Source: Burkholderia cepacia ATCC 25416 (GTDB taxonomy: Bacteria; Pseudomonadota; Gammaproteobacteria; Burkholderiales; Burkholderiaceae). From it: a stretch of 64,000 nucleotides of DNA. The stretch spans positions 124,001 to 188,000 of the forward strand of contig NZ_CP012981.1 of NCBI RefSeq assembly GCF_001411495.1. The letters are read 5' to 3'. A program made the translations under genes and the position numbers. The notes beneath the pieces were generated by a model. That model saw only the letters and a program-made list of their open reading frames with translations. It made no database searches and had not been told where the DNA came from. Numbering within the stretch: position 1 is the stretch's first letter; each line of letters begins with the position of its first letter. Below are positions 47,215 to 57,008 of the stretch, piece by piece.

Positions 47215-47846
47215 TCACGACGACGTGCGGGCCAGTTCCTCCCCTTCGCGCGGCTGCGCTGCCGCACGTGACAGCCGCGGGATATGCCGCCGCACGACGA
47301 GCAGCGCGACGCAGACGATGCGCATCGCGATCGCCAGCATCGTCAGATAGGCCGTGGCGCCGCCCGTGGTGATCACGATCGCGCCCGCGAACGCACTGAG
47401 GATCGCGCCGAGCCGGCCGAACGCGAGCGCGCTTCCGGTACCCGTCGCGCGCACGGCGGTCGGGTAGATGTACGCACAGAGCGCATACATCGTCGACTGC
47501 ACCGCGTTGACGAACAGCCCGTGCAGCCCGAGTCCGACGATCAGCCAGCCCGTGCGGCGGCTTGCATCGCCCCCCATCAGCCACACCGCACTCGCCGCGC
47601 CGCCGATGCTGCACAGCACGAGCGGCCAGCGCGACCCGGCATGCGCGATCGTCCACGCGCACAGCAGCGCGCCGATCAGCCGCCGAGGTTGTACGCGGTA
47701 AGCCCCGTCCCCGCGACCGACACGCTCAGCCCGCTCGCGGCCAGCATCGTCGGCAGCCAGCTGAACGCCGCATACACGGCGAGCAGGCACATGAAGAACG
47801 CGCACCACAGCGCGATCGTGTCGCGCGCCTTTCCGCCCGCTCATTC
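47215..47846 (-). pseudogene. Remnant of an MFS transporter (AAHS-like), N-terminus missing and frameshifted
   Basis: Only the second half of a major-facilitator protein remains. In one frame (down from about 47846) there is KARDTIALWCAFFMCLLAV through GTGLTAYNLGG, which then meets a TGA (complement of 47676-47678). The rest continues in another frame from about 47680: LIGALLCAWTIAHAGSRW, then MYALCAYIYPTAVRATGTG and AFGRLGAILSAF, to a stop at 47215. The first six membrane segments are absent and an in-frame stop precedes the remnant. The visible motifs resemble aromatic-acid symporters. It lies between the convergent kynA and the divergent dalD. Confidence 0.85.
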
Positions 47847-47889
47847 CGCCCGCCGCCGCAGCGCACCATCGAAATGCCGTTTCCCCGCC

Positions 47890-47918
47890 TTGACTTTCGC
47901 TCGCCCGAATACGATCAT
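47890..47918 (+). promoter_or_regulatory. Predicted dalD promoter
   Basis: -35 TTGACT (47890-47895), 17-bp spacer, then a weak -10 GATCAT (47913-47918) that lies inside the left arm of the large inverted repeat, so binding there would affect initiation directly. Confidence 0.5.
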
Positions 47919-47950
47919 TCGCTCACACATAGAGCAAATGATCGTATTCG
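47906..47950. promoter_or_regulatory. Large inverted repeat, candidate SorC-family operator
   Basis: Two 19-base arms (47906-47924 and 47932-47950) match at 18 of 19 positions around a 7-base centre ACACATA. The element covers the likely -10 and start point of dalD, 40 bases before its ATG. The SorC-type regulator encoded 3 kb downstream in the same gene group is the obvious candidate to bind it. Confidence 0.75.
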
Positions 47951-47989
47951 TACTCGGCAGGAAAATCTGGCACGAACAGGAGACACCGG

Positions 47990-49414
47990 ATGAGCGCATC
48001 GCCCTCCGCCCGCACGCCCGTGCTGCTGCACATCGGCGCGGGCTCGTTTCACCGCGCGCACCAGGCGTGGTATCTGCATCGCGTGAACGCGGCCGTGCCG
48101 CCCGACGAGCGCTGGTCGCTGACCGTCGGCAACATCCGCGACGACATGCGCGCGACGATGGACGCGCTCGCCGCGCAGCACGGCGAATACACGCTCGAAA
48201 CCGTCACGCCGCAAGGCGAGCGCGCGTACGAGACGATCCGCGCGATCACGCGCGTACTGCCCTGGTCGATCGATCTCGCCGCGCTGATCGACGCCGGCGC
48301 CGATCCGGCCTGCCGGATCGTGTCGTTCACCGTCACCGAAGGCGGCTACTACCTCGACGAACACAACCGGCTCGACGTCGCGAACGCGGATCTCGCGGCC
48401 GACCTGCAGGGTGCGCGTACAACGCTGTACGGCGCGCTCGCGGCGCTGCTCGCCGAACGCGTGAAGCGCGGCGCGGGCCCGCTCACGCTGCAGAGCTGCG
48501 ACAACCTGCGCAACAACGGTGCGCGCTTTCGCGCGGGGATGCGCGAATTCCTCGAGCGGCGCGGGCAGGCCGACCTGCTCGCGTGGTTCGATGCGAACGT
48601 CGCGACGCCGAGCGCGATGGTCGACCGCATCACGCCGCGCCCGACCGCCGACGTGCGCGAGCGCGTGCTGGCCGCCACCGGCATCGACGACGCATGCCCG
48701 GTGATGGGCGAATCGTTCATCCAGTGGGTGATCGAGGACCGCTTCGCGGCCGGCCGACCGCGCTGGGAGCTGGCCGGTGCCGAACTCGTCGACGACGTGC
48801 ACCCGTACGAGGAAGCGAAGATCCGCATCCTCAACGCGACGCACAGCTGCATCGCGTGGGCCGGCACGCTCGCGGGCCACACGTATATCCACGAAGGCAC
48901 GCATGACGCGGCGATCCGGCGCTTCGCGCACGACTACGTGACGCAGGACGTGATCCCGTGCCTGACGCCGAGCCCGCTCGATCTCGCGCGCTACCGCGAC
49001 GTCGTGCTCGAACGCTTCGGCAACCCGTACGTACTCGACACGAACCAGCGCGTCGCGGCCGACGGCTTCTCGAAGATCCCCGGCTTCATCGCACCGACGC
49101 TCGTCGAATCGTTCGCACGCGGCGCGGCGCCGGTCGCCACAGCCGTGCTGCCCGCGCTGTTCCTGCGCTTTCTCGAACGCTGGGCGCGCGGCACCTTGCC
49201 GTATGCGTACCAGGACGGCGTGATGGACGAAAGCGCCGCGCGTGCGATCGTCGGGGCCGGCCATCCGGGGGCCGGCCATCCGGAGGCCGACGACCAGATC
49301 ACCGCGCTGTGCGCAAGCCGCGCGCTGTGGGGTTCGCTCGCCGACAACGCGGCGCTGGTCGAGGCGTTGCGCGCCGGGCTCGCGCGGGTCGATGCATGGC
49401 TCGCGGCGCGCTGA
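47990..49414 (+). CDS. dalD: D-arabinitol 4-dehydrogenase / mannitol dehydrogenase family
   Basis: NAD-dependent long-chain polyol dehydrogenase; DalD oxidises D-arabinitol to D-xylulose, and relatives oxidise mannitol to fructose. 474 residues. N-terminal nucleotide-binding [18 protein letters not shown] (about 11-28), central [12 protein letters not shown], and the catalytic K-x4-N-x2-H motif in [17 protein letters not shown] precedes the ATG. A tandem 15-base duplication (49253-49282) adds an extra AGHPG near the C-terminus. It is followed by xylB after 83 bases, which fits D-arabinitol use. Confidence 0.92.
   Translation: MSASPSARTPVLLHIGAGSFHRAHQAWYLHRVNAAVPPDERWSLTVGNIRDDMRATMDALAAQHGEYTLETVTPQGERAYETIRAITRVLPWSIDLAALIDAGADPACRIVSFTVTEGGYYLDEHNRLDVANADLAADLQGARTTLYGALAALLAERVKRGAGPLTLQSCDNLRNNGARFRAGMREFLERRGQADLLAWFDANVATPSAMVDRITPRPTADVRERVLAATGIDDACPVMGESFIQWVIEDRFAAGRPRWELAGAELVDDVHPYEEAKIRILNATHSCIAWAGTLAGHTYIHEGTHDAAIRRFAHDYVTQDVIPCLTPSPLDLARYRDVVLERFGNPYVLDTNQRVAADGFSKIPGFIAPTLVESFARGAAPVATAVLPALFLRFLERWARGTLPYAYQDGVMDESAARAIVGAGHPGAGHPEADDQITALCASRALWGSLADNAALVEALRAGLARVDAWLAAR
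49253..49282 (+). repeat. In-frame 15-base tandem duplication within dalD
   Basis: Two perfect consecutive copies of a 15-base unit (49253-49267 and 49268-49282) encode [10 protein letters not shown]. The reading frame is kept, so the insertion looks tolerated. Confidence 0.85.
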
Positions 49415-49497
49415 CGCGCATTGGGGCGAACCTGCCTTGGCACGTGCACGGCCGCGCGGCTAAAGTAGCGAGTCCCCACTGACGGAACGGATCGCTC

Positions 49498-50979
49498 ATG
49501 TATCTCGGCATCGACCTCGGCACTTCGGAAGTGAAGGTGCTGCTGCTCGCCCCGGACGGCACGGTCGTCGGCACCGCCGGGTCGCCGTTCACCGTGTCGC
49601 GGCCGCATCCGCGCTGGGCCGAACAGCATCCGGACGACTGGTGGCAAGGCACGCTCGCCGCGCTCGCTGCGCTGCGCGAACGACATCCGCAAGCGTTCGC
49701 GGCCGTGCGCGGCATCGGCCTGTCGGGCCAGATGCACGGCGCCGTGCTGCTCGGCCGCGACGACCGCGTGCTGCGCCCCGCGATCCTGTGGAACGACATG
49801 CGCAGCGCCGACGAGTGCGCGCTGCTCACCGAACGCGCGCCCGATCTCCACGCACTGGCCGGCAATCTCGCGATGCCGGGCTTCACCGCGCCGAAACTGC
49901 TGTGGGTCGCGAAGCACGAGCCCGATGTGTTCGCGGCGACTGCCTGCGTGCTGATGCCGAAGGATTACCTGCGGTTCCGGCTCACCGGCGCGAAGGTGTC
50001 CGACCCGTCGGACGCAGCCGGCACGCTGTGGCTCGACGTCGCGCGCCGCGACTGGTCCGACGCACTGCTCGCCGCGTGCGGAATGACGCGTGACCAGATG
50101 CCGCGCATCGTCGAAGGCAATGCGCCGTCCGGCACGCTGCGCGCGGACATCGCGCGCGAACTCGGGCTGTCGGAGGCGGTCGTGGTAGCCGGCGGCGGCG
50201 GCGACAACGCAACGAGCGCGCTTGGCATCGGTGCGATCCACGCAGGCGACGGCTTCGTGTCGCTCGGCACGTCCGGCGTGCTGAGCGTGGTCGGCGATCG
50301 CTTCATGCCGAACCCCGCATCGGCCGTACATGCGTTCTGCCATGCGATTCCCGATCGCTGGCAATTGATGAGCGTCGTGCTGTCGGCCGCGAGCTGCCTG
50401 CGCTGGGTCTGCAAGCTGACCGGCACCGACGAGCCCGCCCTGCTCGCCGAAGTCGAGGCGCTCGACGCCGACGCGCTCGCGACGGCCCCGCTGTTCCTGC
50501 CCTACCTGTCCGGCGAGCGCACGCCGCACAACGATCCGTACGCACAAGGCGTGTTCTTCGGGATGACGCATGCGACCGAACGCGCGCATCTCGGCTACGC
50601 GGTACTCGAAGGCGTGACGCTCGGCCTCGCCGACGGTCTCGACGCGCTGCATGCGGCCGGCGTCGAAACCGCCCAGCTGTCGCTGATCGGCGGCGGCGCG
50701 CGCAGCGCGTACTGGGCACAACTGATCGCCGATGCGCTGAACGTGCGCACGCGCCAGCACGGCGGCGGCGAAACGGGTGCGGCGCTCGGCGCGGCGCGGC
50801 TCGGCTGGCTGGCTGTCGGCGGCGATCCGCATGCGGTGCTGGCCAAGCCGCCGGTGCGGGCCGAATTCGCGCCGGATGCCGCCCGCCATGCGCTGCTGCG
50901 CGAACGCCTCGATGCGTTTCGTTCGCTGTACCGCCACGTGCGGCCGCTGTACGAACCGTCGCGCGCGCGGCTCGCGTAA
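49498..50979 (+). CDS. xylB: Xylulokinase
   Basis: FGGY-family kinase that phosphorylates D-xylulose to D-xylulose-5-phosphate, which enters the pentose phosphate pathway. 493 residues. N-terminal YLGIDLGTSEVKVLLL (2-17), GIGLSGQMHGAVLLGRD with the xylulokinase Met-His, and FVSLGTSGVLSVVGD. FGGY signature region MTHATERAHLGYAVLEGV and C-terminal IGGGARSAYWAQLIADAL. It follows dalD, whose product D-xylulose is its substrate. The SorC-family regulator follows on the same strand. Confidence 0.95.
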   Translation: MYLGIDLGTSEVKVLLLAPDGTVVGTAGSPFTVSRPHPRWAEQHPDDWWQGTLAALAALRERHPQAFAAVRGIGLSGQMHGAVLLGRDDRVLRPAILWNDMRSADECALLTERAPDLHALAGNLAMPGFTAPKLLWVAKHEPDVFAATACVLMPKDYLRFRLTGAKVSDPSDAAGTLWLDVARRDWSDALLAACGMTRDQMPRIVEGNAPSGTLRADIARELGLSEAVVVAGGGGDNATSALGIGAIHAGDGFVSLGTSGVLSVVGDRFMPNPASAVHAFCHAIPDRWQLMSVVLSAASCLRWVCKLTGTDEPALLAEVEALDADALATAPLFLPYLSGERTPHNDPYAQGVFFGMTHATERAHLGYAVLEGVTLGLADGLDALHAAGVETAQLSLIGGGARSAYWAQLIADALNVRTRQHGGGETGAALGAARLGWLAVGGDPHAVLAKPPVRAEFAPDAARHALLRERLDAFRSLYRHVRPLYEPSRARLA

Positions 50980-51101
50980 GCGCCGCCTGTCACGCGCGCC
51001 GGCCGTCGGCCGCATGCGCGACATGCGGTACAGTGGATGCCGTCATGCGGCCCGCCGGCCGGCCCGCGGGCGGCCCCCCAGCTCCGAACCGAATCGCTAT
51101 C

Positions 51102-52049
51102 GTGTCCAAGTCCTCAGAAAAACTCGATCTCGCCACGCGTGCCGCGTGGCTCTACTACGTCGCGGGCGACACGCAGAACGAGATCGCGGAAAAGCTGCAG
51201 GTGTCGCGCCCGGTCGCACAACGCCTCGTCGCGTTCGCGGTCGAGAAGAACCTGATCCGCGTGCGCGTCGACCACCAGCTCGCCGACTGCCTCGATCTCG
51301 GCGCGCAGCTGTCGAAGCGCTACGGCCTCGCGATGTGCGAAGTCGTGCCTGTCGATGCCGATGCGCCCGACGCGATCGACCGCAAGCTGGCCGTCGCCGG
51401 TGCGCAGGTGATGGAGCGCTACCTGAACGAAACGCGGCCGATGGTGATCGCGGTCAGCAGCGGCCGGACGCTGAAGGCCGCGGTCGCACAGATCGCGCAG
51501 ATCGACCGACCGCAGCACCGCCTCGTGTCGATGGTCGGCGCGATCGCGGCCGACGGTTCGTCGAACCGCTACGACGTCGCGCAGTACATCTCCGAGAAAA
51601 CCGGCAGCAAGCACTTCCTGCTGCCCGCGCCGCTGTTCGCCGACAGCGCCGCCGAGCGCGCGCAGTGGTGCAATCACCGGCTGTACCGGATCGTCGAGGC
51701 GCTGTCGGGCCAGGCCGACGTCGCGTTCGTCGGGATCGGCAACATCGGCCCGCACTGCCCGCTCTACGAAGACGGCTTCATCACCGAACAGGAGCGCGAC
51801 GAGATGACCGCGCTCGGCGCGGTGGCCGAACTGCTTGGCGTGCCGATCGACGCGCAAGGCAAGCTGATCGATGTGTCGACCGGCACGCGCGTGACGAGCG
51901 TGTCGCTCGCCACGCCGCCGAAGCGCCCGACGATCGCGTTCGCGGGCGGCCCGAAGAAACGCGATGCGGTGATCGCCGCATTGCGCGGCGGCTGGATGTC
52001 GGGGCTCGTCACCGACGAGACGTGCGCGAGGGCGGCGCTGGAAGCGTAG
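51102..52049 (+). CDS. SorC/DeoR-type sugar-binding transcriptional regulator
   Basis: A 315-residue SorC-family regulator. N-terminal HTH (about 8-55: ATRAAWLYYVAGDTQNEIAE, LQVSRPVAQRLVAFA) and a sugar-phosphate-binding domain (about 60-310: VIAVSSGRTLKAAVAQI, VAFVGIGNIGPHCPLY, IAFAGGPKKRDAVIAALRGG). The start is uncertain. GTG 51102 is chosen because TACAGT at 51025-51030 looks like a -10; an ATG at 51033 would add 23 residues of Pro/Arg-rich sequence. It is probably the regulator of dalD-xylB through the inverted repeat at 47906-47950, and perhaps of the transporter operon. Confidence 0.88.
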   Translation: MSKSSEKLDLATRAAWLYYVAGDTQNEIAEKLQVSRPVAQRLVAFAVEKNLIRVRVDHQLADCLDLGAQLSKRYGLAMCEVVPVDADAPDAIDRKLAVAGAQVMERYLNETRPMVIAVSSGRTLKAAVAQIAQIDRPQHRLVSMVGAIAADGSSNRYDVAQYISEKTGSKHFLLPAPLFADSAAERAQWCNHRLYRIVEALSGQADVAFVGIGNIGPHCPLYEDGFITEQERDEMTALGAVAELLGVPIDAQGKLIDVSTGTRVTSVSLATPPKRPTIAFAGGPKKRDAVIAALRGGWMSGLVTDETCARAALEA

Positions 52050-52124
52050 CCGGCGTGGCGGCTTCCCGTCACCGCATGCGGTCGCCGCACGGCGGATCGC
52101 CGACGCGTGCGGACAAACCGGGCA

Positions 52125-52340
52125 TCACTGCAGAAACCCGGGCATCGTGGCCTTCATGACGGCCTCCGCCTTGTTGGCCGCACGAAGCTTGCGCATCACG
52201 TTCATCAGGTGAAACTTCGCGGTCCGGCCATAGATGGACAGAATCAATCCGATATCGGCATACGTCTTGCCTGCCGCAGTCCATTTCAGCACCGCCTTCT
52301 CGCGCGCCGTCAGCGTCTGGCACACCTCCGGCATCGCCAT
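52125..52340 (-). pseudogene. LuxR-type HTH fragment (C-terminal domain only)
   Basis: A 71-residue frame containing only the C-terminal HTH of a LuxR-type regulator (LTAREKAVLKWTAAGKTYADIG, split by family spacing, then KFHLMNVMRKLRAANKAEAV). The K-W-T-A-A-G-K-T pattern is typical of acyl-homoserine-lactone receptors, but no autoinducer-binding domain is found upstream; the same frame there is open for some codons without any family match. It is a remnant or a stand-alone HTH. It lies just beyond the 3' end of the MFS gene on the same strand. Confidence 0.7.
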
Positions 52341-52412
52341 GGCAACGACGAGGCGCGCGCCAGGACGGCGCCGGGCATGCGGGCAATCTGAATCGCGCCC
52401 GCACCTGCAAAC

Positions 52413-53624
52413 TCACGCGGCGCGCGGCGCCGGAAACGCATGCCGGCGAGCCCGCCATGCGCCGACCCACGCGGCCGCCAGCAGCGCGACGAGCACCCAC
52501 GGAATCGCGCCCGCCCCGGTTGCGCCGAGCAGCATCCCGCCCGCGATTCCGCCACCCGCGATCGCGAGGTTCCACACCGTCACGAGCATCGACTGCGCGA
52601 CATCCGCGGCCTCTCCCGCGGCGTTCGCGGCGGCCGTCTGGAACAGCGTCGGCGCGCCGCCGAACGCGAGCCCCCACAGCGCGACACCCGCATAGACGAT
52701 CGCCATGCCGGAACCGGCGCCGAGCATCGCCGCCGCGATGGCGAACAACGCGATGCTGGCGAGCGTCAGCCGCCGTTGCGCGGCGCCGATCCACGCGCCC
52801 GTCAGCGCGATGCCGACCAGCGACGCGATACCGAACACGAGCAGCACCGCATCGACCTGCGCGCCCATCCGCACGCCCGCGAGAAACGGCGCGACGTACG
52901 TATACAGCATGTTGTGCGCCAGCACGTACGCGAACATCACGGTCAGCACCGGCCGCACGCCGGGCAGCGTCATCACGCCGAGCACCGGCTCGCGCGCGCC
53001 GGCCGGCTGCCCCGGATAATCGGGCAGACGCCAACGGATCCAGCCGATCAGCACGAGCGCCGCGAGCGTGATACCCGCGAACGCGACGCGCCACCCGAGC
53101 GCCGCGCCGAGTGCGGTGCCGGCCGGAATGCCGATCGACATCGCGACCGGCGCGCCGAGCATCGCGACCGCGATCGCCCGGCCACGCAACGAGGCATCGA
53201 CCATCCGGCTCGCGTAGCCGGCGAGCAGCGCCCACAGCAGCCCGGCCGCCATCCCCGCGACGAAGCGCGCGGCGAGCGTCAGCGCGTAGTACGGCGACAC
53301 GGCCGTCAGCGCATTCGACACGACGAAGCCGGCCAGCGCCGCGAGCAGCAGCGTGCGCCGGCGCATCGCGCGCGTCGCGGCGACGAGCGGAATCGCCGCG
53401 ACGATCGAGCCGAGCGCATACACGGTCACGAGCTGGCCGATCAGCGCCTCGGGCACGCGCAGGTCGGTGCTCATCAGCGGCAGCAGGCCGGCCGGCAACG
53501 CCTCGGTGAGAATCGTGATGAACGCGGCCGTCGCGAGCGCCAGCAGGTTCGCAACCGGCAGGCGCGCGCCGGCCTGCACCGGCTGAACGGCCAGCTCGTC
53601 ATCGATCGTCGTGCAGTCGCTCAT
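52413..53624 (-). CDS. MFS transporter (DHA1, sugar/drug efflux type)
   Basis: A 403-residue, 12-segment inner-membrane transporter of the AraJ/sugar-efflux-like DHA1 group. TM1 region ATAAFITILTEALPAGLLP, MstDLRV loop and LVTVYALGSIVAAIP, motif A-like TRAMRRRTLLLAALA, then GMAAGLLWALLAGYASRMV and LGWRVAFAGITLAALV. Substrate unknown. Its ATG overlaps the stop of the upstream beta-lactamase-family gene by four bases (ATGA), so the two are translated together. Confidence 0.9.
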   Translation of the reverse strand: MSDCTTIDDELAVQPVQAGARLPVANLLALATAAFITILTEALPAGLLPLMSTDLRVPEALIGQLVTVYALGSIVAAIPLVAATRAMRRRTLLLAALAGFVVSNALTAVSPYYALTLAARFVAGMAAGLLWALLAGYASRMVDASLRGRAIAVAMLGAPVAMSIGIPAGTALGAALGWRVAFAGITLAALVLIGWIRWRLPDYPGQPAGAREPVLGVMTLPGVRPVLTVMFAYVLAHNMLYTYVAPFLAGVRMGAQVDAVLLVFGIASLVGIALTGAWIGAAQRRLTLASIALFAIAAAMLGAGSGMAIVYAGVALWGLAFGGAPTLFQTAAANAAGEAADVAQSMLVTVWNLAIAGGGIAGGMLLGATGAGAIPWVLVALLAAAWVGAWRARRHAFPAPRAA

Positions 53625-54817
53625 GCCGCGCTCCCGGTTTCGACGCCGTAGACCGCATCGCGCACCGCGGTCACGATCCGCCCGTCGAGGCCCTCGTACA
53701 GCGTGTTGGTCAGCGCGACGGCCGTCAGCCCCGCCGCGCGGTCGACGAACCACGTGTGCCCGTACGCGCCGCCCCCGCGCCAGGTGCCGACCGACTCCGG
53801 CGACTGCGCGGCCACCGGATCGCGCAGCACCGAGAACCCGAGCCCGAAGCCGAAACCGGGCGCATCCCGCAGTTCGCCCGCACCCGGCTGGACGCGCGCC
53901 ATCTCGTCGACCCATGCGGGTTCGAGCCAGCCGTCGCGGCCCGTGCGCAGCGCATCGAGCAGCGTCACGCAATCGCGTGCGGTGCCGACCATCCCCGCGC
54001 CGCCCGACGGCCACGCATCGGCATCGAACACGCGCGCCGGCTCGAAGCGGATGCCGATCGTGCCGTCGAACACCGGCACGAGATCGACGTCCGCCATCCG
54101 GCGCGGAGCGCCCGGCGTGCTCACGTAAGGCGTCGCGAAGCGTGCGGCGTCGTGCGCGACGAACGCGGTGTCGATCATCCCGAGCGGTGTCGTGACGAGC
54201 GCGGCAACCGCGTCGGCGAGCGGCCGCCCGTCGACTGCCTCGATCAGCGCGCCGACCACGTCCATCGACAGCGAATAGCCCCACGACGTACCCGGCGCGA
54301 ACTGCAGCGGCACGCTGGCGATGCGCCGCAGGTTCTCGGCGAGCGAGAGACCCGAACGGTCCATTCCGTCGGACACGCCGGCGCGTGCATACGGGCCGTC
54401 GCCGTCCGCTTCGAGGAAGCGGTAGCCGAGGCCGGCCGTATGCGACAGCAGATGACGCAACGTGATGACGGCAGGCGTGCCGTCGGCCAACGTCGGGCGG
54501 AATCCGGGCAACGAGCGGGCGACCGGTTCGTCGAGCGCGATGCGCCCCGCCGCGACCAGCCGCATCGCGGCGGCCGCCACGACCGGCTTCGTGACCGACG
54601 ACAGGCGGAACAGCGCGTCGTCCCGCATCGGCGTGCCGGCTTCCCGATCGGCAAGGCCGACGGCGCGCGCATAACGCAGCTCGCCGTCCTGCGCGACCAG
54701 CACGACCGCGCCGACCATGCGCGCGTCGGCGAGCGCGCGATCCAGCGCGTCGTCGAGCCGGCGGCGCAGCGCGGCGTCCGGTTCCACGCGCAAGGCGGTG
54801 ACAGGCAGGGATGACAT
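53621..54817 (-). CDS. Serine beta-lactamase-family hydrolase (class C/EstB-like)
   Basis: A 398-residue protein of the beta-lactamase/penicillin-binding-like superfamily. Catalytic SxxK is SSVTKPVVAA (Ser near 91), the YxN-like motif is GYSLSMDVVG, and the third motif is GHTWFVD in place of KTG. No signal peptide is visible, which argues against a secreted AmpC-type resistance enzyme and for a cytosolic esterase or peptidase. GAGAGG precedes the ATG at 54817. It is coupled to the MFS gene and divergent from a LysR regulator. Confidence 0.87.
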   Translation of the reverse strand: MSSLPVTALRVEPDAALRRRLDDALDRALADARMVGAVVLVAQDGELRYARAVGLADREAGTPMRDDALFRLSSVTKPVVAAAAMRLVAAGRIALDEPVARSLPGFRPTLADGTPAVITLRHLLSHTAGLGYRFLEADGDGPYARAGVSDGMDRSGLSLAENLRRIASVPLQFAPGTSWGYSLSMDVVGALIEAVDGRPLADAVAALVTTPLGMIDTAFVAHDAARFATPYVSTPGAPRRMADVDLVPVFDGTIGIRFEPARVFDADAWPSGGAGMVGTARDCVTLLDALRTGRDGWLEPAWVDEMARVQPGAGELRDAPGFGFGLGFSVLRDPVAAQSPESVGTWRGGGAYGHTWFVDRAAGLTAVALTNTLYEGLDGRIVTAVRDAVYGVETGSAA

Positions 54818-54900
54818 GACGTGACCTCTCGACAATGAACGAGCGCTCATCGTAGGGAGCCGACGCAAGAAGAAAAACCGGGGTAGAGTTCCGGACAATC

Positions 54901-54916
54901 CGGACGCCGGCGTCCG
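54901..54916. promoter_or_regulatory. 16-base perfect palindrome, candidate LysR operator
   Basis: CGGACGCCGGCGTCCG reads the same on both strands and ends 15 bases before the LysR ATG, in the 114-base divergent region. A TTCCG (54889-54893) and a CGGAA (54921-54925) flank it symmetrically. Confidence 0.55.
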
Positions 54917-54931
54917 CAATCGGAAACTCGC

Positions 54932-55816
54932 ATGGAAAACCTCGGCGGCTTCGTCGTGTTCGTTCAGGTCGCGGAAACGCGCAGTTTCGTCGCGGCCGGA
55001 CGTGCGCTCGGGCTATCGGCTTCGGCGATCGGCAAACGCATCGCGCGGCTCGAGGCGCGGCTGAAGGTGCGGCTCTTTCACCGCAGCACGCGCAGCATCA
55101 CGTTGACCGCCGAAGGCACGCGCTTTCTCGAACGGTGCCGGCGCGTGATCGCCGAGCTCGACGCGGCCGAGCAGGAACTGACGCACAGTGCCGAAGCGCC
55201 ACGCGGGCGCTTGCGCGTGAGCCTGCCGACGATCGGCACGCTGCTGCTGCCGGTGCTCGCCGATTTCATGGCCGCGTATCCGGAGATCGAGCTCGACATC
55301 GATTTCAGCGACCGGCTCGTCGACGTCGTCGACGAAGGGTTCGACGCGGTGCTGCGCACCGGCCAGCCCTCGGATTCCCGGCTGTCGTCGCGGCTGCTCG
55401 GCCACTTCCGCCAGCACCTCGTCGCGTCCCCCGGTTATCTCGACCGGCACGGCACGCCGCGCACGCCGGCCGATCTCGCGCAGCACCGCTGCCTGCACTA
55501 CCGTTTCCCGACCAGCGGCAAGCTCGAGACCTGGCCGCTGCGCGTGCCGCGCGCGGGCACGCCGCCCGAAGTGCCGGTCGCGATGGTCAGCAACAGTGCG
55601 GAAGCGCGCCTGTGCTTCGCGCTGCGCGGGCTCGGCATCGCGTGCCTGCCCATCTTCTTCGTGCGCGAGGCGCTCGCGGACGGCACGCTGCGCGCGGTGC
55701 TCGACGAACACGTCGCGAGCTGCACGCCGGTCTACGTGCTGTGGCCGTCGGGCCGCCACCCGACGCCGAAGCTGCGCGCGTTCGTCGATTACATGGCCGC
55801 GCACCTGCCGCTGTGA
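54932..55816 (+). CDS. LysR-family transcriptional regulator
   Basis: A 294-residue LysR regulator. N-terminal HTH (about 1-60: FVVFVQVAETRSFVAAGRAL, LSASAIGKRIARLEARLKV, LFHRSTRSITLT) and a co-inducer domain (about 90-290), of the CrgA-like subgroup common in Burkholderia. Divergence from the beta-lactamase-family/MFS pair, with a shared 114-base gap, implies it controls that pair. A perfect palindrome lies at the gap's right end. It is convergent with the transporter ATPase gene, 13 bases apart. Confidence 0.93.
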   Translation: MENLGGFVVFVQVAETRSFVAAGRALGLSASAIGKRIARLEARLKVRLFHRSTRSITLTAEGTRFLERCRRVIAELDAAEQELTHSAEAPRGRLRVSLPTIGTLLLPVLADFMAAYPEIELDIDFSDRLVDVVDEGFDAVLRTGQPSDSRLSSRLLGHFRQHLVASPGYLDRHGTPRTPADLAQHRCLHYRFPTSGKLETWPLRVPRAGTPPEVPVAMVSNSAEARLCFALRGLGIACLPIFFVREALADGTLRAVLDEHVASCTPVYVLWPSGRHPTPKLRAFVDYMAAHLPL

Positions 55817-55829
55817 CCGCGGCCGGCCG

Positions 55830-56939
<1,110 letters not shown>

Positions 56940-56970
56940 GATCTGTCTCCGTTCGTTCGTGATGCGTGAT

Positions 56971-56991
56971 GCGCCGCGTCGGACGCGGCGC
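56971..56991 (-). other. Stem-loop between the HAD gene and smoK
   Basis: A 10-bp GC-rich stem (56971-56980 with 56982-56991) spans almost the whole intercistronic gap core. It has no T-run and may affect transcript stability or smoK translation. Confidence 0.5.
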
Positions 56992-57008
56992 GCAATCGTT
57001 CGTGGTTG

